Shown: in pieces, positions 45,256 through 52,632 of the stretch | Layout: the number at the start of each line of letters is the position of its first letter | Position numbering within the stretch: position 1 is the first letter of the stretch | NCBI GenBank assembly: GCA_964654665.1 | Contig: CAZZKV010000019.1 | Coordinates: 1 to 52,632, forward strand | Direction of reading: 5' to 3' | DNA: 52,632 nucleotides | Source of the DNA: CALCKU01 sp964654665 | GTDB lineage: Bacteria; Pseudomonadota; Alphaproteobacteria; Caulobacterales; Maricaulaceae | Made by a program: the position numbers and the translations under genes | Notes under the pieces: model-generated | What the model was told of the DNA's origin: nothing | The model's input: the letters and a program-made list of their open reading frames with translations, nothing else | Databases searched by the model: none

Positions 45256-46422
45256 ATGATACAGTTCCGTCTTATATCTTTGATATTTTTCATGGTTTTT
45301 ACCGTTATTTATGGCTCTGCCGCCGGTGCAGAGGATATCGCTCCGCGCGGGCGGATTGACATAGCTGAGATTGAACGCCGGATTGAAATATTAATGCAGC
45401 ATCCACAAATGGTTGGCCTGAGCGTTGCCATTGTTGAAGGCGGGGACATTACCTATGTAAAAGGCTTTGGCGAGACGCTGAAAGGCAGCGGTGATAAAGT
45501 CACCTCCGATACTGTTTTTCGCTGGGCTTCTGTGTCAAAAGGCGTAGCGGCTGCGGCTCTACTGGATCTTAGCCATCATGGTAAATTATCGCTGGACATG
45601 CCAATCGGACAACTGGCACCGTCGCTGCAATTACCCGATAGCCGTGGTTTGACGATTGAACATCTTCTCTCACACCGTTTAGGTATTACCCGCAATGCCT
45701 ATGACATTAGAATAGAAGAGGGGCGCCGCCCTAAACATATTCGCGCGGCGTTAAAGACTTTACCGCTCTTATGTGCGCCTGGTACATGTCACACCTATCA
45801 AAATGTCGCTTTTGATGCCGCCTCAGAGATTGTAGAGACCGTGACCCGTATGCCGTATAAAGCTGTGGTTGCCGAGCATATTTTTGGCCCGCTGGGGATG
45901 CGCGGGGCCACCACAACACTGGCAGGATTGAAGCGCTCGCGGAGCTGGGCCAAGCCGCATAATCGGGCCGGGCGTCCAATTTCCCGTGTTAAACCGACCT
46001 ATTACCGGGTTCCGGCAGCGGCGGGGGTGAATTCATCGATTAAAGATATGGCACGCTGGATGAGAGCCCAAATGACGTCTGGCCCTTATTCCCTACCGCA
46101 ATATTTGCGTGCCGAAATGCAAACGCCCCGTGTAGACACCCCGCGCGAAGACCGCCGTTTACGCCGTCACTATAAGGCTTTAACTCAGGCACAATATGGT
46201 TTGGGGTGGCGTATATACAATTACAATGGACGCAAAGTGGTTGGGCACCGCGGCGCTGTGGAAGGGTACCGTGCCTCTATTTTATTTGATCCGGCCGCAC
46301 AGGCGGGTATGGCGTTACTGTGGAATTCTCCGCAAGGCCGCCCCGTCGGACTACAGCTTGAATTTATGGACCAGCTTTACGGCTTGCCGCGCCGGGACTG
46401 GGCGCGAATTGGTGCCCGTTAA
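45256..46422 (+). CDS. exported serine hydrolase, beta-lactamase class C-like
   Basis: The ATG at 45256 gives 388 residues with a signal peptide (IYGSAAGAED cleavage region). The penicillin-binding fold shows SxxK at S92-K95 (ASVSKGV), the YxN triad member in HTYQNVA and a C-terminal HRGAVEGYRAS segment in place of the KTG motif. Many such proteins are esterases, D-aminopeptidases or PBP-like carboxypeptidases rather than true beta-lactamases. It is transcribed after uppP but with a 91-base gap. Confidence 0.87.
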   Translation: MIQFRLISLIFFMVFTVIYGSAAGAEDIAPRGRIDIAEIERRIEILMQHPQMVGLSVAIVEGGDITYVKGFGETLKGSGDKVTSDTVFRWASVSKGVAAAALLDLSHHGKLSLDMPIGQLAPSLQLPDSRGLTIEHLLSHRLGITRNAYDIRIEEGRRPKHIRAALKTLPLLCAPGTCHTYQNVAFDAASEIVETVTRMPYKAVVAEHIFGPLGMRGATTTLAGLKRSRSWAKPHNRAGRPISRVKPTYYRVPAAAGVNSSIKDMARWMRAQMTSGPYSLPQYLRAEMQTPRVDTPREDRRLRRHYKALTQAQYGLGWRIYNYNGRKVVGHRGAVEGYRASILFDPAAQAGMALLWNSPQGRPVGLQLEFMDQLYGLPRRDWARIGAR

Positions 46423-46440
46423 TCCCCGTTTCGCTATTCT

Positions 46441-47271
46441 TTATTCTCTATCTTGAAATTTAGGCGCCCGTTTTTCTAGAAAGGCATTTACCCCTTCAAT
46501 ACAATCTGGCGATACAAAAGCTTTTTCCAAGAGTTCGCTCTCCGCCATATGGGAAGCCATCAACGCATTATCATAAGACCCGCCGCCATATTGATGATCA
46601 TTTAGCATGGCCGCGCGTAAAAGTTGTTTATTATGGGCCGCAGATGTCGGGCTAACATTATCGGCAATATCACGGGCGATTTCCATAGCACGGTCCAAGA
46701 CAGAGTCCGGTTCAACAACTTCGCTGACAAGGCCATAATTCAAGGCGTCTTGGGCAGAAAATATATTGCCTTTCAGGATTAATTCCTGTGTTTTGGCTAT
46801 GCCGATAATACGAGGCAGCAACCAACTTGAGACTCCATCAAAGACAATTCCCCGCCGGCCAAATGGGAATCCCATTCTCCCCTTTGACGACAGGATTTTG
46901 ATATCCCAAGGCAGTGTCATGGTTGCGCCAATACCAACGGCAAAACCGTTAATCGCTCCGATAATAGGGGTGTCGCAATTGAAGCTGCGTATGTTTAATA
47001 TACCGCCATAATCACGGGCGATGGTATTGATCCGGGGCGAATTTTCGGAAAATCCCGCGCCGCTAAAGCCTTGTGAAATATCCGCGCCCGCACAAAAGGC
47101 TTTACCTGCTCCGGTGATAACGATAACGCGAACTTGGTTATCTTTGTCACCTGCATCAATAGCGGTATATAATGCATTGTGTAGCTCTACATTATAGGCG
47201 TTCATTTTTTCTGGACGGTTCAGGGTTAGGCGCAAAATCCCATCGTTTTTTTCTTGTAATACCAGACTCAT
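46441..47271 (-). CDS. enoyl-CoA hydratase/isomerase family protein
   Basis: This 276-residue crotonase shows AFCAGADISQGFSG near 60-75, an oxyanion glycine in AIGATMTLPW-like NGFAVGIGATMTL and FDGVSSWLLPRIIG, where classical hydratases have an EACSSW-type active-site stretch. It probably acts on an acyl-CoA; the exact step is unknown. It lies 18 bases from the end of the convergent serine hydrolase gene and 96 bases after another crotonase gene on the same strand. Confidence 0.88.
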   Translation of the reverse strand: MSLVLQEKNDGILRLTLNRPEKMNAYNVELHNALYTAIDAGDKDNQVRVIVITGAGKAFCAGADISQGFSGAGFSENSPRINTIARDYGGILNIRSFNCDTPIIGAINGFAVGIGATMTLPWDIKILSSKGRMGFPFGRRGIVFDGVSSWLLPRIIGIAKTQELILKGNIFSAQDALNYGLVSEVVEPDSVLDRAMEIARDIADNVSPTSAAHNKQLLRAAMLNDHQYGGGSYDNALMASHMAESELLEKAFVSPDCIEGVNAFLEKRAPKFQDRE

Positions 47272-47367
47272 ACTCTTCTCCCGTTATTTGCTGGAAAGTT
47301 GCCGTAAGTGACGTCAGGGTGCAAGGGCAGATTTCTGCAAACCCCGCATTATAAGCCGCCGGAAACC

Positions 47368-48144
47368 TTATTGAAATCGCGGCGTTTCCTTATGCATAAA
47401 GGCGCGATATCCTTCTTTGAAATCATCGGAAGAAAACCCTGTTAAAAACCAATTTTGTGTCTGGGTATTATCGTCAAATTGTCCCGCCTGATAGGCCGCA
47501 AACATTTGTTTTGTAACGATGAGCGATTGCGAGGATAGTGTCGCCAGACCGCGAGCATATTCCATAACGATGGTTTCAAGATCATCAGCAGTGTTTAAAA
47601 AATTAACAAGTCCGATATCCTGTGCATCTTTTGCGCTCACGCGGCGCGCCGACATTAACATATCTTTGGCCCGCGGCAGGCCAATGGTTTCAATAAGGCG
47701 TTGAACATCATTATAGGGATAAACCAGCCCCAGTTTGGCCGGCGTAATCGCAAATTGGCTGCTATGATCGGCAAACCGTATATCGCAGCATAGGGCTAGC
47801 CCGCAGCCCCCGCCTATACAGGCCCCGCGGATCAAAGCGAGAGTTGGCAGCGGAAAGGCGGCTAAGGCATTCATGGCTGAGGCAATAGAGGCAGAGATTT
47901 TGGCGGCGCTTTCGGGTGTGGCATAAAGCGTGCTAAATTCCGAGATATCGGCCCCTGATGCAAAATGATCGCCTTCGCCGCGTATGACAAGGGCTTTCAG
48001 CTCTGGATTTTGGCGGGCTTTGTCTAATGTTTTAGGAATAGCCGCCCACATTTGCGCCGTTAAGGCATTGCGTTTCGCGGGCTGAGATATGATAAGGACC
48101 CCTATGCCGTTGGGCCCTGTTTTAAATTGAATTTGTCCGCTCAT
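47368..48144 (-). CDS. enoyl-CoA hydratase family protein
   Basis: This 258-residue crotonase carries HFASGADISEF, IRGACIGGGCGLALCCDIRFAD (oxyanion hole) and ITPAKLGLVYPYNDVQRLIETIG. It is closer in length to true enoyl-CoA hydratases than the divergent member at 33226. Its substrate is not determinable. Together with the gene at 46441 and the FadJ-type enzyme, the window has four crotonase-fold proteins. Confidence 0.88.
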   Translation of the reverse strand: MSGQIQFKTGPNGIGVLIISQPAKRNALTAQMWAAIPKTLDKARQNPELKALVIRGEGDHFASGADISEFSTLYATPESAAKISASIASAMNALAAFPLPTLALIRGACIGGGCGLALCCDIRFADHSSQFAITPAKLGLVYPYNDVQRLIETIGLPRAKDMLMSARRVSAKDAQDIGLVNFLNTADDLETIVMEYARGLATLSSQSLIVTKQMFAAYQAGQFDDNTQTQNWFLTGFSSDDFKEGYRAFMHKETPRFQ

Positions 48145-48274
48145 TTATGTCTCCTATGGGACGTATTTTATAGATACTTTACGGGCATTTTGCTTGCCGT
48201 CTTTGATCTATTCTTTGCTTTACCTGTCCTGTGCGGGTGTTACTAGGGGTTAGAAAAATTATAAAGTTTTACCT

Positions 48275-48301
48275 GACTTGCAGCAAAAGCAAGTCTATCA
48301 T
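48275..48301 (+). promoter_or_regulatory. inverted repeat and candidate promoter upstream of the symporter gene
   Basis: GACTTGC (48275-48281) and GCAAGTC (48289-48295) are perfect inverted arms separated by 7 bases. They sit in the spacer of a candidate promoter, CTGACT (48273-48278) and TATCAT (48296-48301), 17 bases apart. Nothing else is seen in the 201-base gap 48145-48345. It may be an operator. Confidence 0.42.
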
Positions 48302-48345
48302 GTGGTTCAGAAAATAATAAAAGGCGTCAACACGCTGGGGATATT

Positions 48346-49776
48346 ATGTCATCGACAACGGTCGTTTTAATTACGTTGATTGCTTATAAAATCATGCTTT
48401 TAAGCATCGGCTTCTGGGCTTCAAGGCGTGTAAAAACCGAAGACGATTTCTTTCTAGCTGGCAAAGGGCAGTCCGGTGATGACCCGATGAAGGGCTTGGG
48501 GGCATGGACAGCTGGGCTATCTTATGCGGCGTCAACATCCAGCGCTTGGGTTTTGCTGGGATTTACAGGTCTGGTCTTTTCACAAGGCCTTGTTGGTTTG
48601 TGGTTGGTGCCCGGTATCTTTAGCGGTTATGTTCTAACATGGCTGGTTATAGGGCCAAGGCTTAATGCAGATACAGCGGCTCGGGGCTATTTGACGATAG
48701 TTGATTTTATAACCGCGGATACCTCCCCTTATTGGAAACGGATCATAGGCCGAGTGTGTGCCGCGATGATTTTGTTTTGCTTTATTTTTTATATTAGCTC
48801 ACAATTTCAAGCGGCCGGCAACGCGCTCACTGAAATTTTCAATATGGGGGCAAGCGAAGCCATATGGCTGGGCGCGTTTGTGATTGTTATTTATTGCCTG
48901 ATGGGCGGGTTTTGGGCTGCTTCGTTAACGGATGCGCTACAAGCTGTTGTCATGGTGATTGCCTGTATACTTGTGCCTATTGCTGCGGTTCATGCGGCGG
49001 GCGGTCCCCGCGACATTATTAACGCGCTTCACATCCATGCGCCGCAGAGCTTTTTTAATGTAACAGGTAATGCAGTGGGCATGGCCGGTATTGGCGTTGC
49101 GATGGGGCTGTTAGGGACAGGTTTGGGCGCTCTGGGACAGCCCCAGCTTTTAAACCGAATAATGGCTGTTAAATCTCAAACTGAACGCCGCAAGAGCGCA
49201 GCGATTACCATTGTTTGGGGCCTTGTGATTTATTCGGGTTTGATTGGCCTGGCATTTGCCGGACGGGCGATGCGGCTGGATACGGGCGGCGAGAGTCTAT
49301 TTTTTGCGGCTGCGGAGGCCTATCTGCCTGCGGTTTTAGCCGGCGTGGTTATTGCCGCTGTTCTCTCGGCGGTTATGTCGACAGTTGATAGTCTCTTGCT
49401 GGCCGCCGCATCCGCTGTGTCCCATGATATGGGCATTACTTATTCGGATCCCAAAAAGGCTTTGTTTTTCGGGCGTGTGTCTATGGTCACTGTGGCTTTG
49501 CTGGCTGTTTTAATGACACTTTATCTACCCAAAGATATTTTCTCGCGCGTACTCTTTAGTTGGGTAGCGCTGGGTGCGGCATTTGGACCGGTTATTTTGA
49601 CGAAATCCTTGGGTTGGCATGTTAAAGGCGGTTTTGTTTTAATGGCGATTGTTACAGGGTTTGCATTGGCTGTTATCTTTGCGAATATACCCGGTACAGG
49701 CGCAGATGTAATTGAAAAATGGGTGTCATGGATCATGGGATTAAGTATCCTCTATTGCGGGAAGCAGCGAATATGA
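48346..49776 (+). CDS. sodium:solute symporter (SSS family, PutP-like)
   Basis: This 476-residue transporter has 12-13 membrane helices. It shows the SSS pattern with FWASRRVKTEDDFFLAGK near the N-terminus, GLSYAASTSSAWVLLGF, GLGALGQPQLLNRIMAVK and VMSTVDSLLLAAASAVSHD, containing the sodium-binding serine/threonine region. It looks most like proline or related-solute carriers. The substrate is inferred from overall similarity only. It is followed by an ATP-grasp-like gene 55 bases later. Confidence 0.9.
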   Translation: MSSTTVVLITLIAYKIMLLSIGFWASRRVKTEDDFFLAGKGQSGDDPMKGLGAWTAGLSYAASTSSAWVLLGFTGLVFSQGLVGLWLVPGIFSGYVLTWLVIGPRLNADTAARGYLTIVDFITADTSPYWKRIIGRVCAAMILFCFIFYISSQFQAAGNALTEIFNMGASEAIWLGAFVIVIYCLMGGFWAASLTDALQAVVMVIACILVPIAAVHAAGGPRDIINALHIHAPQSFFNVTGNAVGMAGIGVAMGLLGTGLGALGQPQLLNRIMAVKSQTERRKSAAITIVWGLVIYSGLIGLAFAGRAMRLDTGGESLFFAAAEAYLPAVLAGVVIAAVLSAVMSTVDSLLLAAASAVSHDMGITYSDPKKALFFGRVSMVTVALLAVLMTLYLPKDIFSRVLFSWVALGAAFGPVILTKSLGWHVKGGFVLMAIVTGFALAVIFANIPGTGADVIEKWVSWIMGLSILYCGKQRI

Positions 49777-49831
49777 GGTTCTTGATTAAAGGCCGCCATT
49801 ATTTACGCCGGTTTACCTAAGGAATTGATTA

Positions 49832-50752
49832 GTGTTTAAATATTTCCAAGGGCTCGAATTGCGAGGCCGGACAATTCATGTTCGCCAGACAGGTGCCGAT
49901 ATTCGTGTGGATTGGGCTTTGTTGCGCAGCGCTCTTGCTGTTGTTCAGATTAATTTTTGGATTTTCTTTAGCGGGTTGAGACGGACGAAAAACGGCACAA
50001 TGGCTTTTTTCCCGCAGCGGTCAGGCCCTTGGTATAATGCATGGATGATCGCGCGTTTAGCCGGTTTGAAAAACGTTAAAGATCCAGCTAAAGCGGATCA
50101 TATTTTTATATTTGATGATTCAACCCTGTCTGACGCTGCTGATGGTGCGCCGCATGATATTGCACTGATTAATGCTAATATTCGGGATATTTCCAAAACC
50201 CATGTTGCCGAAGTTTTCACGCGCGTGTTTGGTTATGGCCTTGCTATTGATCCCTTGGTTTATGAAGGACGTGCCGTTCAGAAATCGAACAAAAACGGGA
50301 CACATGATGGTGTGTTAATAGAGTGCCCAATTGCGCCGGACGCTATCCAGCCCGATAGCGCCTATCAGCGCTATGTGGACACCAGCCGCGACGGCGGTAA
50401 GACAACGGAAGATTTGCGCATTGCTTATGTTTTTGGTGACATTCCCGTTGTTTTTCACAAATGGAAAAATTTTGATCACCAATTTAGCACATCATATTTA
50501 CGCACTGATGTTAAAATGACCGAGGATGTTTTTAGTGCTGAGGAAACGGCCTTGCTTATCCGGTTTTGCCAGATGATGGGGCTGGATTTTGGTGCAGTTG
50601 ATGTTATGCGCGATTTTACGGATGGACGTCTTTATGTTGTCGATGTCAATAAAACCTGTATGCCGGTGCTGTCTCTGCCGATGGAGGAACAGCGCAAAGC
50701 CATGAGAAGGATAGCCGATGTATTCCGGCGGGCTTTATTATCATCACAATAA
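49832..50752 (+). CDS. ATP-grasp-like protein, unknown function
   Basis: The GTG at 49832 follows AAGGAA and gives 306 residues. The N-terminal part (1-110) has AFFPQRSGPWYNAWMIARLAG and no catalytic motif I recognise. The C-terminal half resembles an ATP-grasp ligase active site: DFGAVDVMRD and GRLYVVDVNKTCM supply acidic and Asn metal ligands, as in ligases with a D..DVN signature. A peptide or carboxylate ligase is possible. It follows the symporter by 55 bases and ends 64 bases before the convergent msrA. Confidence 0.68.
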   Translation: MFKYFQGLELRGRTIHVRQTGADIRVDWALLRSALAVVQINFWIFFSGLRRTKNGTMAFFPQRSGPWYNAWMIARLAGLKNVKDPAKADHIFIFDDSTLSDAADGAPHDIALINANIRDISKTHVAEVFTRVFGYGLAIDPLVYEGRAVQKSNKNGTHDGVLIECPIAPDAIQPDSAYQRYVDTSRDGGKTTEDLRIAYVFGDIPVVFHKWKNFDHQFSTSYLRTDVKMTEDVFSAEETALLIRFCQMMGLDFGAVDVMRDFTDGRLYVVDVNKTCMPVLSLPMEEQRKAMRRIADVFRRALLSSQ

Positions 50753-50770
50753 GCGGTAGTATTTTGGTTG

Positions 50771-50802
50771 GCGCTACCCTCCAAGGTCTTCAAGGATAGC
50801 GC
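50771..50802. terminator. candidate bidirectional terminator hairpin
   Basis: GCGCTA (50771-50776) pairs with TAGCGC (50797-50802), with an inner CCT/AGG extension, in the 64-base gap between convergent genes. No T-tract follows, so this is a weak call. Confidence 0.35.
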
Positions 50803-50816
50803 TGAATATACGGGAG

Positions 50817-51395
50817 CTAAACGGCGGCGGCGGATTCGGGTAATTGGCATACAATTCCCGTCGGACCATGCATGCAATACCCTTGCGGATTTTTAGCCAG
50901 ATATTGTTGATGGTAGTCCTCGGCGGGATAATAATGCGGGGCTGGCGCTATCTGTGTCGTCACGGGCCGTCCATAAGCCGCCTCATAGCGTTTCGCGGCC
51001 TCTGATGCCGCGCTCATTTGCGCATCATTATAGGTAAAGATAGCGCTACGATATTGCGGGCCGACATCATTGCCTTGGCGTTCGCCTTGTGTTGGGTCAT
51101 GATGCTCAAAAAACACTTTCAAGATCGCATCATAGCTTATAATGGCTGGATCAAATATAACCTGCAAAACCTCGGCGTGGCCGGTTTTTCCGGTGCATAC
51201 TGATTTATAGTGCGGAGCTGGATCATGTCCACCTGCATAGCCGACGGATGTTACATACACGCCGTCCAGTTTCCAAAATATCCGTTCTGCGCCCCAGAAA
51301 CACCCCATGCCCAATAGAGCTTGTTCATATCCATCCGGCGGGCCGGTAAACATAGGGTTTCCATTGACATAATGCTCTGAAATTGTGGCTAACAT
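50817..51395 (-). CDS. msrA: peptide-methionine (S)-S-oxide reductase, cytosolic form
   Basis: This 192-residue MsrA has the catalytic Cys32 in GMGCFWGAERIFWKLDGVY and the conserved SVGYAGG, FEHHDPTQ and the C-terminal YHQQYLAKNPQGYC with a resolving cysteine. There is no signal peptide. AGGAGT lies upstream. It is divergent in sequence from the lipoprotein MsrA at 10350-11051, so these are old paralogues rather than a recent copy. Confidence 0.94.
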   Translation of the reverse strand: MLATISEHYVNGNPMFTGPPDGYEQALLGMGCFWGAERIFWKLDGVYVTSVGYAGGHDPAPHYKSVCTGKTGHAEVLQVIFDPAIISYDAILKVFFEHHDPTQGERQGNDVGPQYRSAIFTYNDAQMSAASEAAKRYEAAYGRPVTTQIAPAPHYYPAEDYHQQYLAKNPQGYCMHGPTGIVCQLPESAAAV

Positions 51396-51416
51396 AAAGG
51401 ACTCCTAACGTGCGGC

Positions 51417-52160
51417 CTATGCCGGAATTTTAACAGATTGATGGATCAAGGGGTGAATATTTTTCGCTAAAATATTGGCAATAGAGACTGCATCCTCGGC
51501 TGTATCAATAAGGTCTTGCCGGATTTCAATCGCCAGATGGCGCAAGCCCCGCGGCGCAATATGGGTATCAATCGTATAGTTTAAATCATGGGCGGAATAT
51601 GGTTTGTTCATAGCGACATTAAACCTCGGTGCCATTTGCAGCATTGTGGCCTGAAACTGTTCGGCAGAGGTCATATCATGTTTTGCCAAAAGACCGATCT
51701 CGGTTTCGCGCTGCGCGCCTGTCAGGGGTTTATCCGTAAAACTGTGAATGGATAGAATAAGGGGATTATCCATGCGGTCAATCGCCGTGGATAGAGCAGC
51801 GTGATAGGGCGCGTAAAACCGGTCGATGCGGTCTTGTCTTTGCGCGGCTGTCAGGCCTTGGTTTCCCGGTATAATAGTTCCGTCACTTGTCCGGGGGATA
51901 AGGCTATCTGCCTGTGGGTCGCGATTAATATCAATGACAAGACGCGACACACCGGCGATGTGCCCCGCGCAGCCAAAATGCGCGCAAAGATGCTGGATGA
52001 TTGTCTTTGTTCCAATATCCCAAGCTATGTGCCGCGTTAAATCTGGCTCCGTTAGGCCAAGGCCGCTAAATTCCGCTGGAATATGGCGGCTGGCATGATC
52101 GCCGAAAATGAACAGCGGTATATCATCTTCGGCTGTCAGGCTGTGGAACGCATGGGTCAT
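51417..52160 (-). CDS. N-formylglutamate amidohydrolase family protein
   Basis: This 247-residue enzyme family (HutG-type) hydrolyses N-formylglutamate. It shows FGDHASRHIPAEFSGLGL near residue 20, SRLVIDINRDPQADSLIP, ILSIHSFTDKP and a C-terminal HLAIEIRQDLI, consistent with a zinc amidohydrolase. It is on the minus strand 21 bases before the msrA gene. Whether it takes part in histidine breakdown is not clear because no hut genes are in the window. Confidence 0.88.
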   Translation of the reverse strand: MTHAFHSLTAEDDIPLFIFGDHASRHIPAEFSGLGLTEPDLTRHIAWDIGTKTIIQHLCAHFGCAGHIAGVSRLVIDINRDPQADSLIPRTSDGTIIPGNQGLTAAQRQDRIDRFYAPYHAALSTAIDRMDNPLILSIHSFTDKPLTGAQRETEIGLLAKHDMTSAEQFQATMLQMAPRFNVAMNKPYSAHDLNYTIDTHIAPRGLRHLAIEIRQDLIDTAEDAVSIANILAKNIHPLIHQSVKIPA

Positions 52161-52280
52161 GGGGTGAATATAGGGCGGGCTTAGCCTTTTGACTAGGCCA
52201 GGTGTTAGGTCGCCCGGTTGAAAGATACTAAACTCTGTTGCACTGGGCGTATTTCCGCTTTATAGACCGCCTCGCTTACA

Positions 52281-52319
52281 GACTTCAGAGGTGAGGTGGC
52301 CGAGTGGTTTAAGGCGCAC
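52281..52319 (+). repeat. 39-bp direct repeat, copy 1 (5' part of tRNA-Ser)
   Basis: This 39-base stretch is 38/39 identical to 52404-52442. The only difference is T versus C at the fourth base. It spans the flank plus the first 30 bases of tRNA-Ser. An earlier 8-base match (TTTATAGA at 52259 and 52378) shows the tandem unit is about 119-123 bases long. Confidence 0.9.
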
Positions 52320-52393
52320 AGCCCGCGGGCTATGCCCGCAAAATTTTGAGAAAAAGCGTGCGCTTTGCTCAAAGGGGTTTATAGATCACCTCT
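52290..52393 (+). pseudogene. chimeric tRNA-Ser half with hairpin insert
   Basis: The first 30 bases match the acceptor 5' strand, D-arm and anticodon-stem start of the tRNA-Ser downstream. The sequence then changes to GC-rich and AT-rich inverted repeats: GCGGGC-TAT-GCCCGC (52325-52339) and TTTGAG/AAAGC...GCTTT/CTCAAA (52345-52373). Near the end, TCACC (52386-52390) can pair with the GGTGA of the start. Flanking AGAGGTGA (52287-52294) and TCACCTCT (52386-52393) are a perfect 8-bp inverted pair. No anticodon or T-arm is recognisable, so it is not a normal tRNA. Confidence 0.7.
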
Positions 52394-52403
52394 GTTTGTA
52401 AAA

Positions 52404-52442
52404 GACCTCAGAGGTGAGGTGGCCGAGTGGTTTAAGGCGCAC
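52404..52442 (+). repeat. 39-bp direct repeat, copy 2 (start of intact tRNA-Ser)
   Basis: This copy flows into the complete tRNA-Ser at 52413. The match to copy 1 ends exactly after the CGCAC of the anticodon stem. Confidence 0.9.
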
Positions 52443-52502
52443 GCTTGGAAAGCGTGTTTAGGTTAATCCCTAACGTGGGTTCGAATCCCATCCTCACCTC
52501 CA
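52413..52502 (+). tRNA. tRNA-Ser (anticodon GGA)
   Basis: This is a class II tRNA of 90 bases including encoded CCA. The acceptor stem is GGTGAGG paired with CCTCACC. The D-arm has GCCGAGTGGTTTAAGGC, the anticodon stem is CACGC-TTGGAAA-GCGTG with anticodon GGA, the long variable arm pairs TTAGG with CCTAA, and the T-arm is GTGGG-TTCGAAT-CCCAT. The discriminator base before CCA is T (U73), where bacterial tRNA-Ser usually has G. It reads UCC and UCU serine codons. Confidence 0.95.
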
Positions 52503-52589
52503 GACTTTGCAATGATTGCAAATATTCCAAATATTTACGATTTTTGGGCAGGCGTAATTGCAGGCACTGTTCCAATAACCTGTTCCAAT
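52503..52589. repeat. cluster of short repeats 3' of tRNA-Ser
   Basis: Immediately after the tRNA are two inverted repeats, TTTGCAAT-G-ATTGCAAA (52506-52522) and AAATATT-CCA-AATATTT (52520-52536). Two direct-repeat pairs follow: GCAGGC at 52548 and 52560, and CTGTTCCAAT at 52567 and 52580. This density resembles the arm and core sites of a tyrosine-integrase attachment region, but no integrase gene is in the window. The rest to the window end shows nothing I can name. Confidence 0.45.
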
Positions 52590-52632
52590 TTTTGGGACTG
52601 GTGGTATGAAACCCCTAGTCCGATATTTGAGT

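Larger units (their letters stand above)
52161..52412. other. gap between the amidohydrolase gene and tRNA-Ser
   Basis: No protein gene is supported here. Positions 52161-52258 show nothing I can name. Positions 52259-52403 hold the truncated tRNA-Ser copy with its hairpin insert and the start of the second repeat unit, both entered separately. Confidence 0.6.

Noticed and set aside
52290..52393. Functional second tRNA with an intron
   Set aside because: No anticodon stem partner, T-arm or variable arm is present after the break, and the insert is too short for a group I intron.
1..52632. CRISPR array or insertion sequence
   Set aside because: No regularly spaced repeats and no transposase-like gene were seen on either strand.

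Overview
The window reads as chromosomal core DNA of an alphaproteobacterium with moderate GC. A Caulobacterales/Maricaulales-type (stalked or budding marine) bacterium is my best inference, not a demonstrated assignment. The pointers are a PodJ-like polar scaffold, an IalB-family exported protein, a DUF6481 coiled-coil protein, MerR-controlled acyl-CoA catabolism, a Zur-type Fur regulator and a TonB siderophore receptor. Nearly all genes are recognisable housekeeping or metabolic genes. I see no CRISPR array, insertion sequence or rRNA.

Layout. Positions 1-65 hold the tail of an upstream gene. Positions 105-6595 are a tight branched-chain amino acid operon, leuA - small AT-rich membrane protein - leuC - leuD - leuB - ilvA, with overlapping stops and starts. 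Positions 6602-11051 hold a DUF983 protein, an aspartokinase-like/homoserine dehydrogenase fusion, a photolyase and a lipoprotein MsrA. Positions 11077-14944 (minus strand) hold an IalB-like protein and a four-gene operon of TetR regulator, PlsC acyltransferase, LplT-like MFS flippase and SpoU methylase. Two near-identical TetR-type operators lie upstream at 15025-15091. Positions 15353-17371 encode an HSD10-type dehydrogenase and a dicarboxylate/glutamate symporter. Positions 17427-20240 hold a DUF6481 protein and a TonB receptor with Fur-like boxes, separated by a chain of hairpins. Positions 20379-25386 (minus strand) hold a GNAT acetyltransferase, the PodJ-like scaffold and an exported repeat protein.

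Positions 25446-34848 are a MerR-controlled fatty or branched-chain acyl-CoA beta-oxidation cluster: two acyl-CoA dehydrogenases, a PaiB-like flavoprotein, thiolase, FadJ-type enzyme, a divergent crotonase and an alpha/beta hydrolase. It meets a hotdog thioesterase and zur head-on. Positions 36375-36962 encode a membrane-anchored ribbon-helix-helix protein. Positions 36976-43353 are a glutamate synthase operon (gltD - GFA protein - gltB). Positions 43485-52160 hold a CPBP protease, UppP, a serine beta-lactamase-like hydrolase, two enoyl-CoA hydratases, a sodium/solute symporter, an ATP-grasp-like protein, a second MsrA and an N-formylglutamate amidohydrolase. The window closes with a tRNA-Ser(GGA) preceded by a truncated tandem copy fused to a hairpin element and followed by dense short repeats, possibly the edge of an integrated element.

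No wholly new system is proven. The least explained signals are the tRNA-Ser half-copy with its palindromic insert (52259-52412), the hairpin chain at 17796-17890, the membrane-tethered RHH protein, the aspartokinase-like domain lacking its catalytic lysine, and three promoters with an operator in the -35/-10 spacer, one predicting a leaderless mRNA.
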